Origin: an uncultured Prevotella sp.
GTDB lineage: Bacteria > Bacteroidota > Bacteroidia > Bacteroidales > Bacteroidaceae
Direction of reading: 5' to 3'
Length of the DNA: 64,000 nucleotides
Assembly (NCBI GenBank): GCA_934256705.1
Contig: CAKQPF010000010.1
Coordinates: 1-64,000, forward strand
Positions 15,705 through 25,289 of this stretch are shown piece after piece. The notes under the pieces were generated by a model, which did no database searches, was not told where the DNA came from, and saw only the letters and a program-made list of their open reading frames with translations. Position numbers and translations under genes: made by a program. Position 1 is the stretch's first letter. Each line of letters starts with the position of its first letter.

Positions 15705-18380
15705 TTATCTTACCACCACTTTCTTGCGGTTGTGGATATAGATGCCTGGAGTGTTAGGCTTGGATATGCGTACACCCTGCATATTGAACCAGACATCCCC
15801 TTTCTCCGTGAGAACATTATCCTCCGGCACCTCTATTCCCATCGGCGTATCTGTGCCAAAGACATCATCGAGAGAGAGCAGGAAGCAGTAGTTCTTGGCA
15901 TTGTTGGCTATATTGGAAGCCAAGAGTTCCTGCAGGTAATTGCAGTGTTCGCTGTCGAATGCAGCTGGATGGATGTCCGTCGGCACGCTAAGATAGGTGT
16001 AATTCTTCTTGGCAATGGCATTCTCCACCGTCTTCCAGAAGTTCATCGGGACGTTGCTCTTCCTGCGGTCACCTATCTTCTTGTAGAAGCAGGTGAAGAA
16101 ATAGTTATACTTATCGCCCTCTCTTGGCTGGACGGTCTTGTCTTCTTTATAACAATCCACGAGAAGGTTTGTCGTTCCTGCAGGCAAAGTTTGGCTGTAG
16201 TCTGTTGGCACAGGGTAGAGATGTATCTCCTCTTCACCTTCGAGCAGGTTCTCGTCATAGAGCAGGACACCGCAATGTGCCGGTATGATGCCATCCGTTA
16301 CCTCGACAAGCCTTGCCTTGCTTTCACTTGTCACCTCGCTGACATAGAAGGCTCTCACGCCGTTTGGCAGCCACAAAGCGCAGTCGTCAGAGAATGTACG
16401 CCATCCGCCATAGTTGTGACTTTCTTTCGTTCCGCCTTCGCTCTCTGCAAATTCGGAAGTGGCATTCTTCAACTTCACCACCTTGTCGATGGTGATAAGC
16501 TGGTTATGATTTGCCTCTTCTGCATGGTAATAGAGGCGCAGGGTGTATGTGCCGGTAGGGAGAGTCCAGAGGATTCCGTTGTTTCCATCTCCGAGAGATT
16601 GCTTGTCATTGTCATCGTTGGTATTCCATCGGATATGGTTATGGAAGGCATAGTCCTTCTTGTCCATTGGAGCCTGGGTGTGCCACATATCTCCTTCAGC
16701 CTGATCTGCCACGTCGTCATCCTCCGAATAATTGAGCGTATAGGTATCAGGATTGACGAAGAAGGCGAAAGTGGAGCCCTGGATGAACTCACCGGTGTAT
16801 TTATAATGCGTCACGCCATGATGGGTCTCCGTCTGCATTGCTATGCGATATTCGGGCTTGAAATATTCGCTATTGTTTGTTTTGTCGTCTGCTATGCCGT
16901 TCACGGCAGGTCCGGCAATATAGAAATTGTCATAGAACTCGATGCGATATGTGGAGTAAGTGGCATTGAAATACACCTTATACGATACATACCTCGCTTT
17001 CTGGGCATCGGTAAGCAACGGGTTGAGCGCCTGCTGCTGATTGTCCTCTCCTGCGTCATTCTTGAAGAAGAACACACCGCCCTCAAGGCTTTGGCCGTCC
17101 ATCTGGTCCTGGACATGAGGACGGAGGAGAAGATTCCAATGTCCTGATGCTATGCCATCGCTGCCCATTTTATCGCCTGTGGAGAAAGAAAGGAAGAAAT
17201 TATCCCAAGAGTTATTGCCCTTCTTTACCTCACGTACATATACTATAGAGTCAGCATTTTCCTCTGTTGCACCATCCGGATAGATAATCTTGTCCATCGG
17301 AAAATTTGTGTCGCTCGTATAGTTTTCTCCCATTTTACCAATGAGATATACGCCACCGACGGATATATGGTCATTATAATAATCGGAACCATATCCACGT
17401 GACTGCAGGAAACCTACTATAAGGTTGCCGTTGTTTGCGAAGCCATTGACAGCGTTGCCGTTGTTGGCAGTTTCAGTTGCTGTGTTGTTTTCTTCTCTTT
17501 GGTATGTATGAGAACTGTTCTTTTTGGAGAACATGAATGTCAGCGACTTGGTGTCACCTGCATTATTCTTGTGAATGGTGTAATATTTTCCGTTTGAGGT
17601 CTTTGACATATTGTGACTGCGGATGCCATAGAAGTCAACGCCATTCGTTGCCATCACCTTTTTATTGTCTGCACCCTCGCCGATGATAAATTCATTCTCG
17701 GATTCCTCTGGCTGGAAATACTTGTTGTGATGCAGGATATAGAATCGTATCTTGCCGTTTTTGTCGTAACGCAACTGCTGTCCTTTGTCGCCGTCTATCT
17801 TCAGATTGATGCTCAGAAGGTCGGCATTGAGTTCTGACTTGTTGCGCTCACGACCAGCAGTAAGCAGAAAGGCAGTGTGTTTCTTAGGCGCAATGCCTTT
17901 GGAGGCAGGCACGGCACGCTCTGTATTTCCTACATTCTCATTTGGGACAATAAGATAGAAGGACTTGTCTGCGTTTGGATCTTCAGGGAAATCCACCCTG
18001 ATGTATGGCGTAGAACCATCCCATGTCACTGTGAAAGTGTAGTCGCCAGCGGTTGCCACTGTGAGTTTTCCGTTGTGCTTGTCCTTTACGGTGAGCAGAT
18101 ATACGTTTCCATCCCCTACTTCTATCGGGGAAGCGAAGTTGAATGACTTGTCTGGTTGTTTGAAAAAGAACTCATAGACACCTGCGTCCAGATGGATAGT
18201 AACAGAGCCTATGTTGTCAGCAATAACTTTATATTTCAGTGCATCGGACACCGTCCAATCATCTGTAGTGCCAGAGATTCTATAATGGATGTAATCATCC
18301 CCCCATGCTCCGCCAACAGAAGTAAGGAGCAAAAGTGCAAATGTCAGACATCGTCTGCAAAACAATATTGACCTTAACAT
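15705..18380 (-). CDS. Large exported protein with C-terminal sorting-like motif
   Basis: 891 residues. The signal peptide is about 1-27 (LTFALLLLTSVGGAWG). Next come beta-rich repeats: an early segment with VYEFFFKQPDKSFNF and GDYTFTVTWDGSTPYIRVDFP resembles the starch-binding-like modules of SusE/SusF, and related segments recur (GTYTLRLYYHAEEANHN). The end reads VWFNMQGVRISKP then GIYIHNRKKVVVR, the pattern of Bacteroidales surface proteins with a type IX-like sorting tail. I do not recognise a catalytic domain. It has its own weak promoter near 18554 and a small acidic gene behind it. It is probably a surface or secreted binding protein, ligand unknown. Confidence 0.7.
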   Translation of the reverse strand: MLRSILFCRRCLTFALLLLTSVGGAWGDDYIHYRISGTTDDWTVSDALKYKVIADNIGSVTIHLDAGVYEFFFKQPDKSFNFASPIEVGDGNVYLLTVKDKHNGKLTVATAGDYTFTVTWDGSTPYIRVDFPEDPNADKSFYLIVPNENVGNTERAVPASKGIAPKKHTAFLLTAGRERNKSELNADLLSINLKIDGDKGQQLRYDKNGKIRFYILHHNKYFQPEESENEFIIGEGADNKKVMATNGVDFYGIRSHNMSKTSNGKYYTIHKNNAGDTKSLTFMFSKKNSSHTYQREENNTATETANNGNAVNGFANNGNLIVGFLQSRGYGSDYYNDHISVGGVYLIGKMGENYTSDTNFPMDKIIYPDGATEENADSIVYVREVKKGNNSWDNFFLSFSTGDKMGSDGIASGHWNLLLRPHVQDQMDGQSLEGGVFFFKNDAGEDNQQQALNPLLTDAQKARYVSYKVYFNATYSTYRIEFYDNFYIAGPAVNGIADDKTNNSEYFKPEYRIAMQTETHHGVTHYKYTGEFIQGSTFAFFVNPDTYTLNYSEDDDVADQAEGDMWHTQAPMDKKDYAFHNHIRWNTNDDNDKQSLGDGNNGILWTLPTGTYTLRLYYHAEEANHNQLITIDKVVKLKNATSEFAESEGGTKESHNYGGWRTFSDDCALWLPNGVRAFYVSEVTSESKARLVEVTDGIIPAHCGVLLYDENLLEGEEEIHLYPVPTDYSQTLPAGTTNLLVDCYKEDKTVQPREGDKYNYFFTCFYKKIGDRRKSNVPMNFWKTVENAIAKKNYTYLSVPTDIHPAAFDSEHCNYLQELLASNIANNAKNYCFLLSLDDVFGTDTPMGIEVPEDNVLTEKGDVWFNMQGVRISKPNTPGIYIHNRKKVVVR

Positions 18381-18553
18381 AATGTAAAGAATTTGAGTTT
18401 TAGTTTTTTTTATTTATTTCCAACTTTCATTGCCATTCCCCTTCTCTATCTTAGTTTTCAGGTAAGTGGAATATGGCTATATCTTGAGTCTTTGACTATG
18501 AAAGTCATCGACGGGATTACGAGGTTTAGAAGTATTGTTTGGTTTTATGAGTG

Positions 18554-18561
18554 CAAAGGTA
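18554..18561 (-). promoter_or_regulatory. Possible promoter of the exported-protein gene
   Basis: TACCTTTG on the minus strand (18561-18554), followed by a ~165-base leader. No good TTTG lies 19-21 bases upstream, so only the -7 part is supported. Confidence 0.5.
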
Positions 18562-18685
18562 AGTAAAATAAAAAACATGTATATCAACAAGATACCACTT
18601 TCACGCCTTTCTTTTGTGTAAACGATTACATTCAAACAAGTTACACCATTGTGCTTTATCACACCGATAACGTCATATAAAAAAA

Positions 18686-18718
18686 CAGCAAGCATTGTCC
18701 GGAAGACAATGCTTGCTG
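18686..18718 (-). terminator. Terminator of the metalloprotease gene
   Basis: A perfect 14-bp stem CAGCAAGCATTGTC / GACAATGCTTGCTG with a 5-base loop, followed on the minus strand by TTTTTTTATATG. The core ATTGTC-nGGAA-GACAAT is the same small hairpin found in the duplicated blocks at 6.5 and 15.0 kb. Confidence 0.8.
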
Positions 18719-18724
18719 ATTGGC

Positions 18725-18822
18725 ATCCAACGGTAGAAGCCGTTGGCATAGTGGCTTGCTCTGTTACATCCGTCAAGACGACAATCCTGAGCCACTGTGT
18801 AGCCCGCGTTACCGGGCAATAT
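18725..18822. repeat. Two dispersed hairpins, opposite orientation
   Basis: Copy at 18725-18755 (+): CCAACGG-tagaag-CCGTTGG stem and CATAGTGGC tail. Copy at 18790-18822 (-): GCCC/GGGC stem with the GGTAACGC loop. They lie just after the metalloprotease stop codon. The rest of 18381-18685 is AT-rich spacer containing only the leader of the exported-protein gene. Confidence 0.75.
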
Positions 18823-18831
18823 AAAGGGCGG

Positions 18832-21312
18832 TTACTCCTCCATGAACATACGGCAAGGACTGTATTTGTTAGGATTGATGAGTGACTCCTCCTCGTCAAT
18901 ACCCATCTTTGACATTGCGTCGGAAGAAGAGCTGGATGACTTCTGCGGAGCAAGTCCAGTGAGGATAATGCGTATCTGCTCATCAAGTTCCTTGTAATGA
19001 GCACGTGTATCAGCATCAGATGTCTTAGCATTCTGCACCATAGTACGGATGCTCTTGAGGGCAGCGTAAGCATAAGGACGCTGGTCTTCCACCATAGTCA
19101 CACGCCATGCTTTTGCAAAATTGTTGACAGCACGACGCTGGATGTGCTTGGTATAGTTGGACACCTTGGCTCCGGTCTTTGTGGAACGGAAGATATAACC
19201 GAGGAGGTCATTGACGTAATCCGTCGGCTTGTAGCTGTCTTCGAGATAGCAGTGCTTGCTGATGAGATTGAGAGTCATAGCCGATGTGAGCGCATCGAGG
19301 GTGCGGTCCACGATAGGATATACGGCATTCTCTGGCACACGGTTGATGCGGCGGGCGAAAGGTTGGTTCCAGAGCCATGCAGGTTCCACGATCATATTCT
19401 CGTTGAGCCATGCCAAAGCGCGGCGCTGCACGTCCTTTCCAACCGGAGTATAAACCGGTCCTTCCTGGTCAGCACTCTTGTAATCATGATATACACCGCT
19501 GATGTTCTTCTGCACATGACCATAGAAACGTCCCATCTGATTGATTACATTCTTGTATGCAAACTTCAGATTGGCATCCATGTCAGCCTCCTCATAGTTC
19601 CATTTCTGGATGTTTGCCATGACGCGCTTGAGGTTCTTCACGCCGTAGGTGCTTGCCTTCATGGCATCATCGCCGAGGTCTTCTGTCTGTGCCTGAGGGT
19701 CATTGTCAGTGCCTTCACCTCCAAACCAGTAGCGTGGACTCTCCTTGAGCTTATTGATAATCATATTGTTGAGAGTCAGACGCTCGTCGCGTTCGCCCTT
19801 GGAATCAGGGAAATAGCGGTAGCCCCATTCGATGGCCCACTTGTCATAGTCATTGATTCGAGGGAAGAGTCCGGCGTATGTCACGCTGTCTTCCGGCTGT
19901 GCCACATAGTTGAATCGGGCATAGTCCATGATGGAAGCGGTGTGTCCATGCTCTTCAAGCCACTCCTTGTCACGGAGTTTCTCCACAGGGGTGGCATGGC
20001 TCGCACCCATATTATGACGCAATCCGAGGGTATGACCTATCTCATGAGATGACACAAAGCGGATGAGTTGCCCCATCAGTTCATCGTCGAATACAGGCTT
20101 CTGTGCGCGTTTATCCACAGCACCTACTTGTGTCTGGTACCATGCGTGGAGCAACTGCATCACATTGTGGTACCAACCTACGTGGCTTTCGATGATTTCA
20201 CCGGAACGAGGGTCGCTGACATGTGGTCCATAGGCATTGCTTATATCGCTTGCGAGATAGCGTATTACGGAGTAACGAGCATCTTCAAGACTCATGGTAG
20301 AGTCGTTAGGCCATTCCTTAGCGCAGATAGCATTCTTGAATCCCGCCTTTTCAAATGCCGCATTCCAGTCGTTTACGCCAGCAATGAGATAAGGCACCCA
20401 TTTCTTAGGTGTAGCAGGGTCAATGTAATATACTATCTGCTTGACAGGCTCCACGAGTTCGCCACGGCGATAAGCCTCGATATCCTTAGGCTCCAGTCTC
20501 CATCTGGAGATGACCTGACGGCGCTTCACCTGCTGCTGGTCGTCGCCGAAGTCGGTGAATTCCTCGGTGAAATAGCCCACACGGGGGTCGAAGGAACGGA
20601 ATGCCATAGGCTCTTTAGGCAGAAGGACGAAGGAGGTGTTGACCTTCAGCGTGATGTTACCTGTAATCTTTCCGGCAGGGATGCGTGTGCTTGCCTTCGA
20701 ACCGTAGGTCTTTACGGTGACGATCTCGGTGTTGATAGGGAACGTGCTGATGCGCTCAATGTAGGAGAGGTCCTTCTTGAAGGCTGTCACCCCAAGCTCA
20801 GACTTGCTGCTTTCCGCAAGAGAGAGGACGGCATTGTCGGAATTGAACATGTTGGTCACGTTGATGCTGTAGAGCTTCACTCCTGTGGAGTCAGTCAGCG
20901 TGGAGTCGATTTTCGTGGCATAGACGATAGGATCCTGGGTGCAGTTGGCCACGGCAGTGGCAATCTTGTCGTCGCTCTTGACGCGTATGTCATAGAGATG
21001 GGCACGCAGGAGCATCTGCTTGTTGTTCTTTTCCCAATAGAGCACCTGCTCATTGGCGAGTTCTCCGCCATATACTCCAGCATCTACCGGTGTGGAGATA
21101 TAGCGTGTGGTGGCGAGAAAGAGTCTGCCGAGAAGAGAGTCAGGTATCTGGAAGTAATAGTCATCCTTATGCTTCTGCACATTGAATAGACCTTTTACTG
21201 CCGGTTGCCTCACTTCTTTCTTTACGGGTTTGGTAACCTTTGACTTCTTTCTTGCCTGTGCTCCTGGGCAAATCATTGTTGCCATGCACACAAGTAACAA
21301 TAGTTTTTTCAT
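18832..21312 (-). CDS. Exported zinc-dependent metalloprotease (DUF5117/DUF4953 type)
   Basis: 826 residues. The signal peptide is about 1-20 (LLLLVCMATMICPGAQA). The central part has the zinc site HEIGHTLGLRH (His423, Glu424, His427, His433) and a Met-turn-like SIMDYARFNY some 30 residues later, as in metzincins. The N-terminal part matches the DUF5117/DUF5118 layout and the C-terminal part the DUF4953 layout common in Bacteroidetes. Probably a periplasmic or surface endopeptidase. It stands downstream of a RagAB-like operon on the same strand and would supply peptides for uptake (inference). No promoter is obvious in the 330-bp repeat region upstream. Confidence 0.9.
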   Translation of the reverse strand: MKKLLLLVCMATMICPGAQARKKSKVTKPVKKEVRQPAVKGLFNVQKHKDDYYFQIPDSLLGRLFLATTRYISTPVDAGVYGGELANEQVLYWEKNNKQMLLRAHLYDIRVKSDDKIATAVANCTQDPIVYATKIDSTLTDSTGVKLYSINVTNMFNSDNAVLSLAESSKSELGVTAFKKDLSYIERISTFPINTEIVTVKTYGSKASTRIPAGKITGNITLKVNTSFVLLPKEPMAFRSFDPRVGYFTEEFTDFGDDQQQVKRRQVISRWRLEPKDIEAYRRGELVEPVKQIVYYIDPATPKKWVPYLIAGVNDWNAAFEKAGFKNAICAKEWPNDSTMSLEDARYSVIRYLASDISNAYGPHVSDPRSGEIIESHVGWYHNVMQLLHAWYQTQVGAVDKRAQKPVFDDELMGQLIRFVSSHEIGHTLGLRHNMGASHATPVEKLRDKEWLEEHGHTASIMDYARFNYVAQPEDSVTYAGLFPRINDYDKWAIEWGYRYFPDSKGERDERLTLNNMIINKLKESPRYWFGGEGTDNDPQAQTEDLGDDAMKASTYGVKNLKRVMANIQKWNYEEADMDANLKFAYKNVINQMGRFYGHVQKNISGVYHDYKSADQEGPVYTPVGKDVQRRALAWLNENMIVEPAWLWNQPFARRINRVPENAVYPIVDRTLDALTSAMTLNLISKHCYLEDSYKPTDYVNDLLGYIFRSTKTGAKVSNYTKHIQRRAVNNFAKAWRVTMVEDQRPYAYAALKSIRTMVQNAKTSDADTRAHYKELDEQIRIILTGLAPQKSSSSSSDAMSKMGIDEEESLINPNKYSPCRMFMEE

Positions 21313-21370
21313 TTGTTTGGTTTTAGAGTTGTTAATATTTTTTCAGCCGGTGACGCGACTTTCTTTAAAT

Positions 21371-21630
21371 TAAGAATGAAGAGTGAAGAATGAAGAGTGA
21401 AGAATGCGAGTTACACTTCTTTAGTGAAAAAGTGAAGAGTGAAAAGTGAAGAGTGAAAAATCGCACTGACGCGGTTGCGGCTTCCACTGGTAATAGGAAA
21501 TAGTAATAGGAAACAGGAGATTACCTTTTCTTCTTGCGTGGTATCTACCTTTGTTATAATTTCATGGATTATCTCATGCTAACATGGCTAATCTCCTATT
21601 ACTTATTCCCTATTATCTATTACCTATATA
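21371..21630 (+). repeat. Composite heptamer element plus TATTCCC-type units
   Basis: 21371-21480 is a full plus-strand copy of the composite element: GAAGAAT-type heptamers, spacer with GAGTTAC, AGTGAAA-type heptamers, ATCGCACTGACGCGGTTG box. Then come 7-bp TAATAGGAAATAG-like and CTATTACC-like units to 21630. A fragment of the dispersed hairpin (CAGCCGGTGACGCG) lies at 21343-21356. There is no gene between 21313 and 21641. Confidence 0.75.
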
Positions 21631-21641
21631 TGCCTCAGACG

Positions 21642-22778
21642 CTATTTGCAGTACTTCTTGCCTCCGATGATGCGGATGCCATTGCCGTTATAAGGCTGGC
21701 CTGTAATGCTGTATGCCTTGCCATTAGCGAAAGAAGAGGTGATGGACTTGATGCCGGTAGCGTCAAATTCCTCCACGTCTGTGAAGCCTGCATTTTCATA
21801 GTCTGCCTTGTTGCCTGCAGGAACGTAGCACTTCTTCTTGTAGAGAGACTTCAGAGCACCGCTTCCGAGCTCAGGAAGCTTGCAGAAATAGCGGGAATAC
21901 TGCGCATTGGTGCAGAGGTAGAAGGCTTTCTCCTGCAGTTCCTTTACAGAAGCCGGCAGGATGAATGCCACAGCCTTTGCTGACTGGCAACCGCTCTCAC
22001 AGATGGTCTCAAGCGATGTGCAGGGACTGAAATCGAGCACGAGATTGTAGCCTTCAGTCTTTGCGCTGTTCTTTGAGAGATTGAGGAATGCACGATTGCC
22101 GATGGTCTTGAGGGCGGTGCAGCCCTTGAGATTGACGGCGGTGCACTCATAACTCTGGTAGAAAGCACGCTCGCCGATGCTTTCCAGGGCGGAGCATCCT
22201 TCGAGATTGATGACCTTTGCGCCAGTCTGTCCGAAGCCGTATTCCTCTATAGACTTGAGATTTGCGTGACCTGAGAGGTCTATCTCCGTGATTTTATTGC
22301 AGAATTCGAAGGCATAGCCCCTGATGGTCTCAAGGTTAGAGCAATGGGAGAAATCGACAGTTTCCAGTTGTGAGTCGCTTGAATTTTGGAAGGCGTATTG
22401 CCCTACGGCAGTCATGGTAGCCGGAAAGACTATCTTCTTCAGCGGAATGATGACATCGTCAGTCTCCTTTTTCTGATAGACATTGGCTGGAAACTCATTG
22501 GCTGGGTATTCCGTTGTGGTTTCTCCTACAGTCTCGGAGTAAGCCATGATGTTGGCATCCTTGAGGTCGAGCGTCTCCACCTTCATGCTCTGGCGGATGA
22601 ATGCGATGTCTGCCTTGTTGATATTGCCGGTCAAGGTGAGGTCGGTGACGTTGAGGTCATTGCCTTTGATGAGGGTGGAGAGGGTGCCTGCAGTCTCCAC
22701 TTTGACGGTCTTTGTCTCGGCTTGGGCAGCAAATGCCACAAGTGAGAATGCGATGATGAGTAGATGTTTACATTTCAT
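21642..22778 (-). CDS. BspA-like leucine-rich repeat protein
   Basis: 378 residues. The signal peptide is about 1-20 (LLIIAFSLVAFAAQA). Residues ~100-310 are Treponema/BspA-type leucine-rich repeats (LRR_5), for example LETIRGYAFEFCNKITEIDL, LESIGERAFYQS and LKTIGNRAFLNL. The C-terminal end GKAYSITGQPYNGNGIRIIGGKKYCK resembles the short sorting-like tails of Prevotella surface proteins. BspA-like proteins usually bind host proteins or other bacteria. It sits between the metalloprotease and the uptake operon, on the same strand, with a 329-bp gap to the protease. Confidence 0.87.
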   Translation of the reverse strand: MKCKHLLIIAFSLVAFAAQAETKTVKVETAGTLSTLIKGNDLNVTDLTLTGNINKADIAFIRQSMKVETLDLKDANIMAYSETVGETTTEYPANEFPANVYQKKETDDVIIPLKKIVFPATMTAVGQYAFQNSSDSQLETVDFSHCSNLETIRGYAFEFCNKITEIDLSGHANLKSIEEYGFGQTGAKVINLEGCSALESIGERAFYQSYECTAVNLKGCTALKTIGNRAFLNLSKNSAKTEGYNLVLDFSPCTSLETICESGCQSAKAVAFILPASVKELQEKAFYLCTNAQYSRYFCKLPELGSGALKSLYKKKCYVPAGNKADYENAGFTDVEEFDATGIKSITSSFANGKAYSITGQPYNGNGIRIIGGKKYCK

Positions 22779-22867
22779 AAGCGTTTCTTGTGTTTATTGT
22801 TTATATTTTTGTGATTATCTTATTCCATACGATGACGCGGTGGACATGATGGGGGGCTTCTTTTTTT

Positions 22868-22995
22868 TAGTGAAAAGTGAAAAGTGAAAAGTGAAAAGTG
22901 AAAAATCGCGCTGACGCGGTTGAATTTCTTGATTATATCAATGCTGACGCGGTTGGCAAGGGCATACAACCAGACAACGAAACAACAAAACAACC
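22868..22995 (+). repeat. Heptamer array, box and 8-bp units
   Basis: TTTAGTG, then five AAAAGTG heptamers and ATCGCGCTGACGCGGTTG (to 22923), then a second partial box GCTGACGCGGTTGG (22942-22955), then CAACCAGACAACGAAACAAC units to 22995. No gene. Confidence 0.75.
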
Positions 22996-23014
22996 AGACA
23001 ACGAAACAACAAAC

Positions 23015-24544
23015 CTACATACACCTCGTGAAGTAGGTGGCGTAGCCGGGGATTATGTCCTGATATGCCTTGAGAAGCTTGCCTGTCACGCTGTCATAGA
23101 CACGGATGGAAGAACAGCCAGTGGCAGGACGATAGGTCAGCATGACGGTGCAATCGTCCTCATCACGCAGTCCTAAGCCCGTGATAAGAGGGAATACATC
23201 CACCAGTTGCTCGCCTTCATCAAGGCTGATAAGCAGTTTTGACTTCGCGGAATCAAACTCCTTCATATTGTAATAGTCAAAGCGATATACCTTATTACCA
23301 ACAGAATAGAAAGCGTAGCTCTCGCCAAACGAGCCCCACCAATAACCAATGGTCCGTGCCAGAGCGGCATCAATCGGCATGATGCGCTTGAGGGAGATAG
23401 GCTGCACCTTGGTTTTGACATAGTTGACGTAGAATTCATATATGGCATACTGTCCGTCACGCTTGCCTATCAGATATACTTCGTATGGCTGATTGGAACC
23501 CATTCCTGTGGCTTCGGTGAAGCATCCGCAGAGACTGTCGAGACGGAAAGGTTCGCCTTCAATGCTGATATGCTCCATCTGGTCGTTATAGACGTGGTAG
23601 CAACCCACCGTTTTGTCGTCATGCAGCACGAAAGTCACTTTCTTAAACCTCTGGAATTGCTTGCTCGACATAGCCTGACGCACATTGCGACTCTTGACGA
23701 AAGTGTTCTCATTGAAGACTGGAAGCTTGCGGTCCAGACCATTGAAGACATGGAGATTACCATTGCAGATGAAGTATTTCGATGCGCCATAGCCGAAGGT
23801 GATATTGCTGATGTCCAGCTGAGTAGCGCTACCCATATACACCTTATTATATATATTACCGGTATATTCACCCACATTATGATAGAAACCATTGTCTGGA
23901 TCAGCATTGCATATACTGACACATCTGCCCCATGAAGGACTTTGGTCAGTGAAAATGGCTATTTCATTAAGGGCATATAGCGTGCCGTAGTACTTGCCTT
24001 TGATGGGTTCATCGGGATTTATCCGCTCTATCATGTCGGGATAATAGTTGGTGAAAGCTCGCACATCACCCTGCAGCGACATCCATTCGGTGCGTCCGTC
24101 AGACTTCTGATAGACCACAATGGAGGACGGTGTGTATGTGCTCAGCACCTGGAAGGAGAATGTCTTGCGAAACTCCAGTCCGTTTTCTCTGTCTTTTGCT
24201 ATGAATACACCAGGAATATCAGTCGCCATATTATATCCAGAAGGCAGTGAAACCTCCCATTCCAACTGCTTTCCGGTGCCTATCTCCTGCTGTTTGCCCA
24301 CCACCCACCGGTAGTCATAGCGCAAGGAATCAGCCCCTTCGGAGAAGGTCAGCGAAGGGTTTATCCTCAGAGTGTCCCCCTGATAGAGCGTATATGAACC
24401 GTCAGTGGCAATGCCATTTATGGCGGTTACCTGCTGTATGTCGGCTGTGGCTTCGCTGTCTTTATCTCCATAGCATGAGAGAAGGGAGGTCATCACGATG
24501 CCGAGGATGAGCAACTGATAGTATATTCTTGTCTTTTTACGCAT
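23015..24544 (-). CDS. PKD-like family surface lipoprotein
   Basis: 509 residues. A lipoprotein signal with lipobox LLSC (Cys near 24) precedes the Bacteroidetes PKD-like family: an N-terminal Ig/PKD-like segment (LYQGDTLRINPSLTFSEGA, LRYDYRWVVG) and a large C-terminal region of probable beta-propeller type. Such proteins accompany SusC/SusD pairs and DUF4843 lipoproteins, and probably act as extra surface binding proteins for the imported nutrient. Its start codon overlaps the last base of the DUF4843 gene stop (TAATG), so translation is coupled. Last gene of the operon. Confidence 0.85.
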   Translation of the reverse strand: MRKKTRIYYQLLILGIVMTSLLSCYGDKDSEATADIQQVTAINGIATDGSYTLYQGDTLRINPSLTFSEGADSLRYDYRWVVGKQQEIGTGKQLEWEVSLPSGYNMATDIPGVFIAKDRENGLEFRKTFSFQVLSTYTPSSIVVYQKSDGRTEWMSLQGDVRAFTNYYPDMIERINPDEPIKGKYYGTLYALNEIAIFTDQSPSWGRCVSICNADPDNGFYHNVGEYTGNIYNKVYMGSATQLDISNITFGYGASKYFICNGNLHVFNGLDRKLPVFNENTFVKSRNVRQAMSSKQFQRFKKVTFVLHDDKTVGCYHVYNDQMEHISIEGEPFRLDSLCGCFTEATGMGSNQPYEVYLIGKRDGQYAIYEFYVNYVKTKVQPISLKRIMPIDAALARTIGYWWGSFGESYAFYSVGNKVYRFDYYNMKEFDSAKSKLLISLDEGEQLVDVFPLITGLGLRDEDDCTVMLTYRPATGCSSIRVYDSVTGKLLKAYQDIIPGYATYFTRCM

Positions 24545-25269
24545 TATTCAAAGTATATTCTGTTACCGTTGGAGTCATATTCCTCATGTTGTTCAAACCA
24601 TTGCTTGCAGAGCGAGATCCAGTAATCGAGGATAACGCTACTGCCATCATCCACCCATTCCGGATCGGTAATGCCGCTAATCTCCAGAAAGACGGCACAC
24701 TTACGGGCTGAATAGGTGATTTTTCTCAGTTTGCTATTGTTTTCCCAGAAGGCTGGAGCGATGGTAAGGTTTTTTGTAAACTGCACATCCACATACTGAT
24801 ACTCCGGCACTCCCACCGTGAAATCTTCTCCCGGCACGAGAGCCAGCCTCATTTTGTAGGTCATTTCGCTGTCCATCTCATCGACGTGGATTGTAGCTCG
24901 GAGCGTGTCTTGATACATTCCGCTGCGAAACACTTGCTTGCTGTCGAAACTTACCACCGCAGAACTGGCGGTGACACCTTCGCTTTCTGCCTCCGAAATC
25001 ATCACTCCGAAATGACGGTCACGACCATAATCTATCACCCCCTGCAGACGAACAGGTATCTGGAGCGTGTAGTCCGTCACCTTTCCACCAAGGAAATAGG
25101 CATTGAAACTATAGCTCTCTGGATAGTCTGCAGCAGAACCAAAGACAGTGCCGCGTGCTATATTGAGCGCACTGGTCGATGTATCGTAGGCTTCCAGCGT
25201 ATCTTCCGAGCAGGCTGCTACGGACAATAGGGCTGTGGCTGTAAGCATTATGTATAGAATTTTTCGCAT
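24544..25269 (-). CDS. DUF4843 domain lipoprotein
   Basis: 241 residues starting at MRKILYIML; the upstream in-frame ATG at 25293 overlaps the SusD stop and is not used because it precedes the signal peptide. Lipobox VAAC. The rest matches the DUF4843 pattern of Bacteroidetes uptake loci: a beta-sandwich segment SYSFNAYFLGGKVTDYTLQIPVRLQG and a C-terminal part DYWISLCKQWFEQHEEYDSNG. Function not known; the family almost always sits between susD and a PKD-like gene, as here. It is probably a surface-exposed partner of the transporter. Confidence 0.82.
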   Translation of the reverse strand: MRKILYIMLTATALLSVAACSEDTLEAYDTSTSALNIARGTVFGSAADYPESYSFNAYFLGGKVTDYTLQIPVRLQGVIDYGRDRHFGVMISEAESEGVTASSAVVSFDSKQVFRSGMYQDTLRATIHVDEMDSEMTYKMRLALVPGEDFTVGVPEYQYVDVQFTKNLTIAPAFWENNSKLRKITYSARKCAVFLEISGITDPEWVDDGSSVILDYWISLCKQWFEQHEEYDSNGNRIYFE

Positions 25270-25289
25270 TGCTGTAAGAGGTGAAAGTG

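Noticed and set aside
15702..17147. Long plus-strand frame of 481 residues opposite the exported-protein gene
   Set aside because: It is antisense to a gene with signal peptide and sorting-like tail, and its composition is that of a shadow frame.
20068..21189. Long plus-strand frame opposite the metalloprotease
   Set aside because: Antisense to the zinc-site gene; high Cys/His/Val content typical of a reverse-frame artefact.
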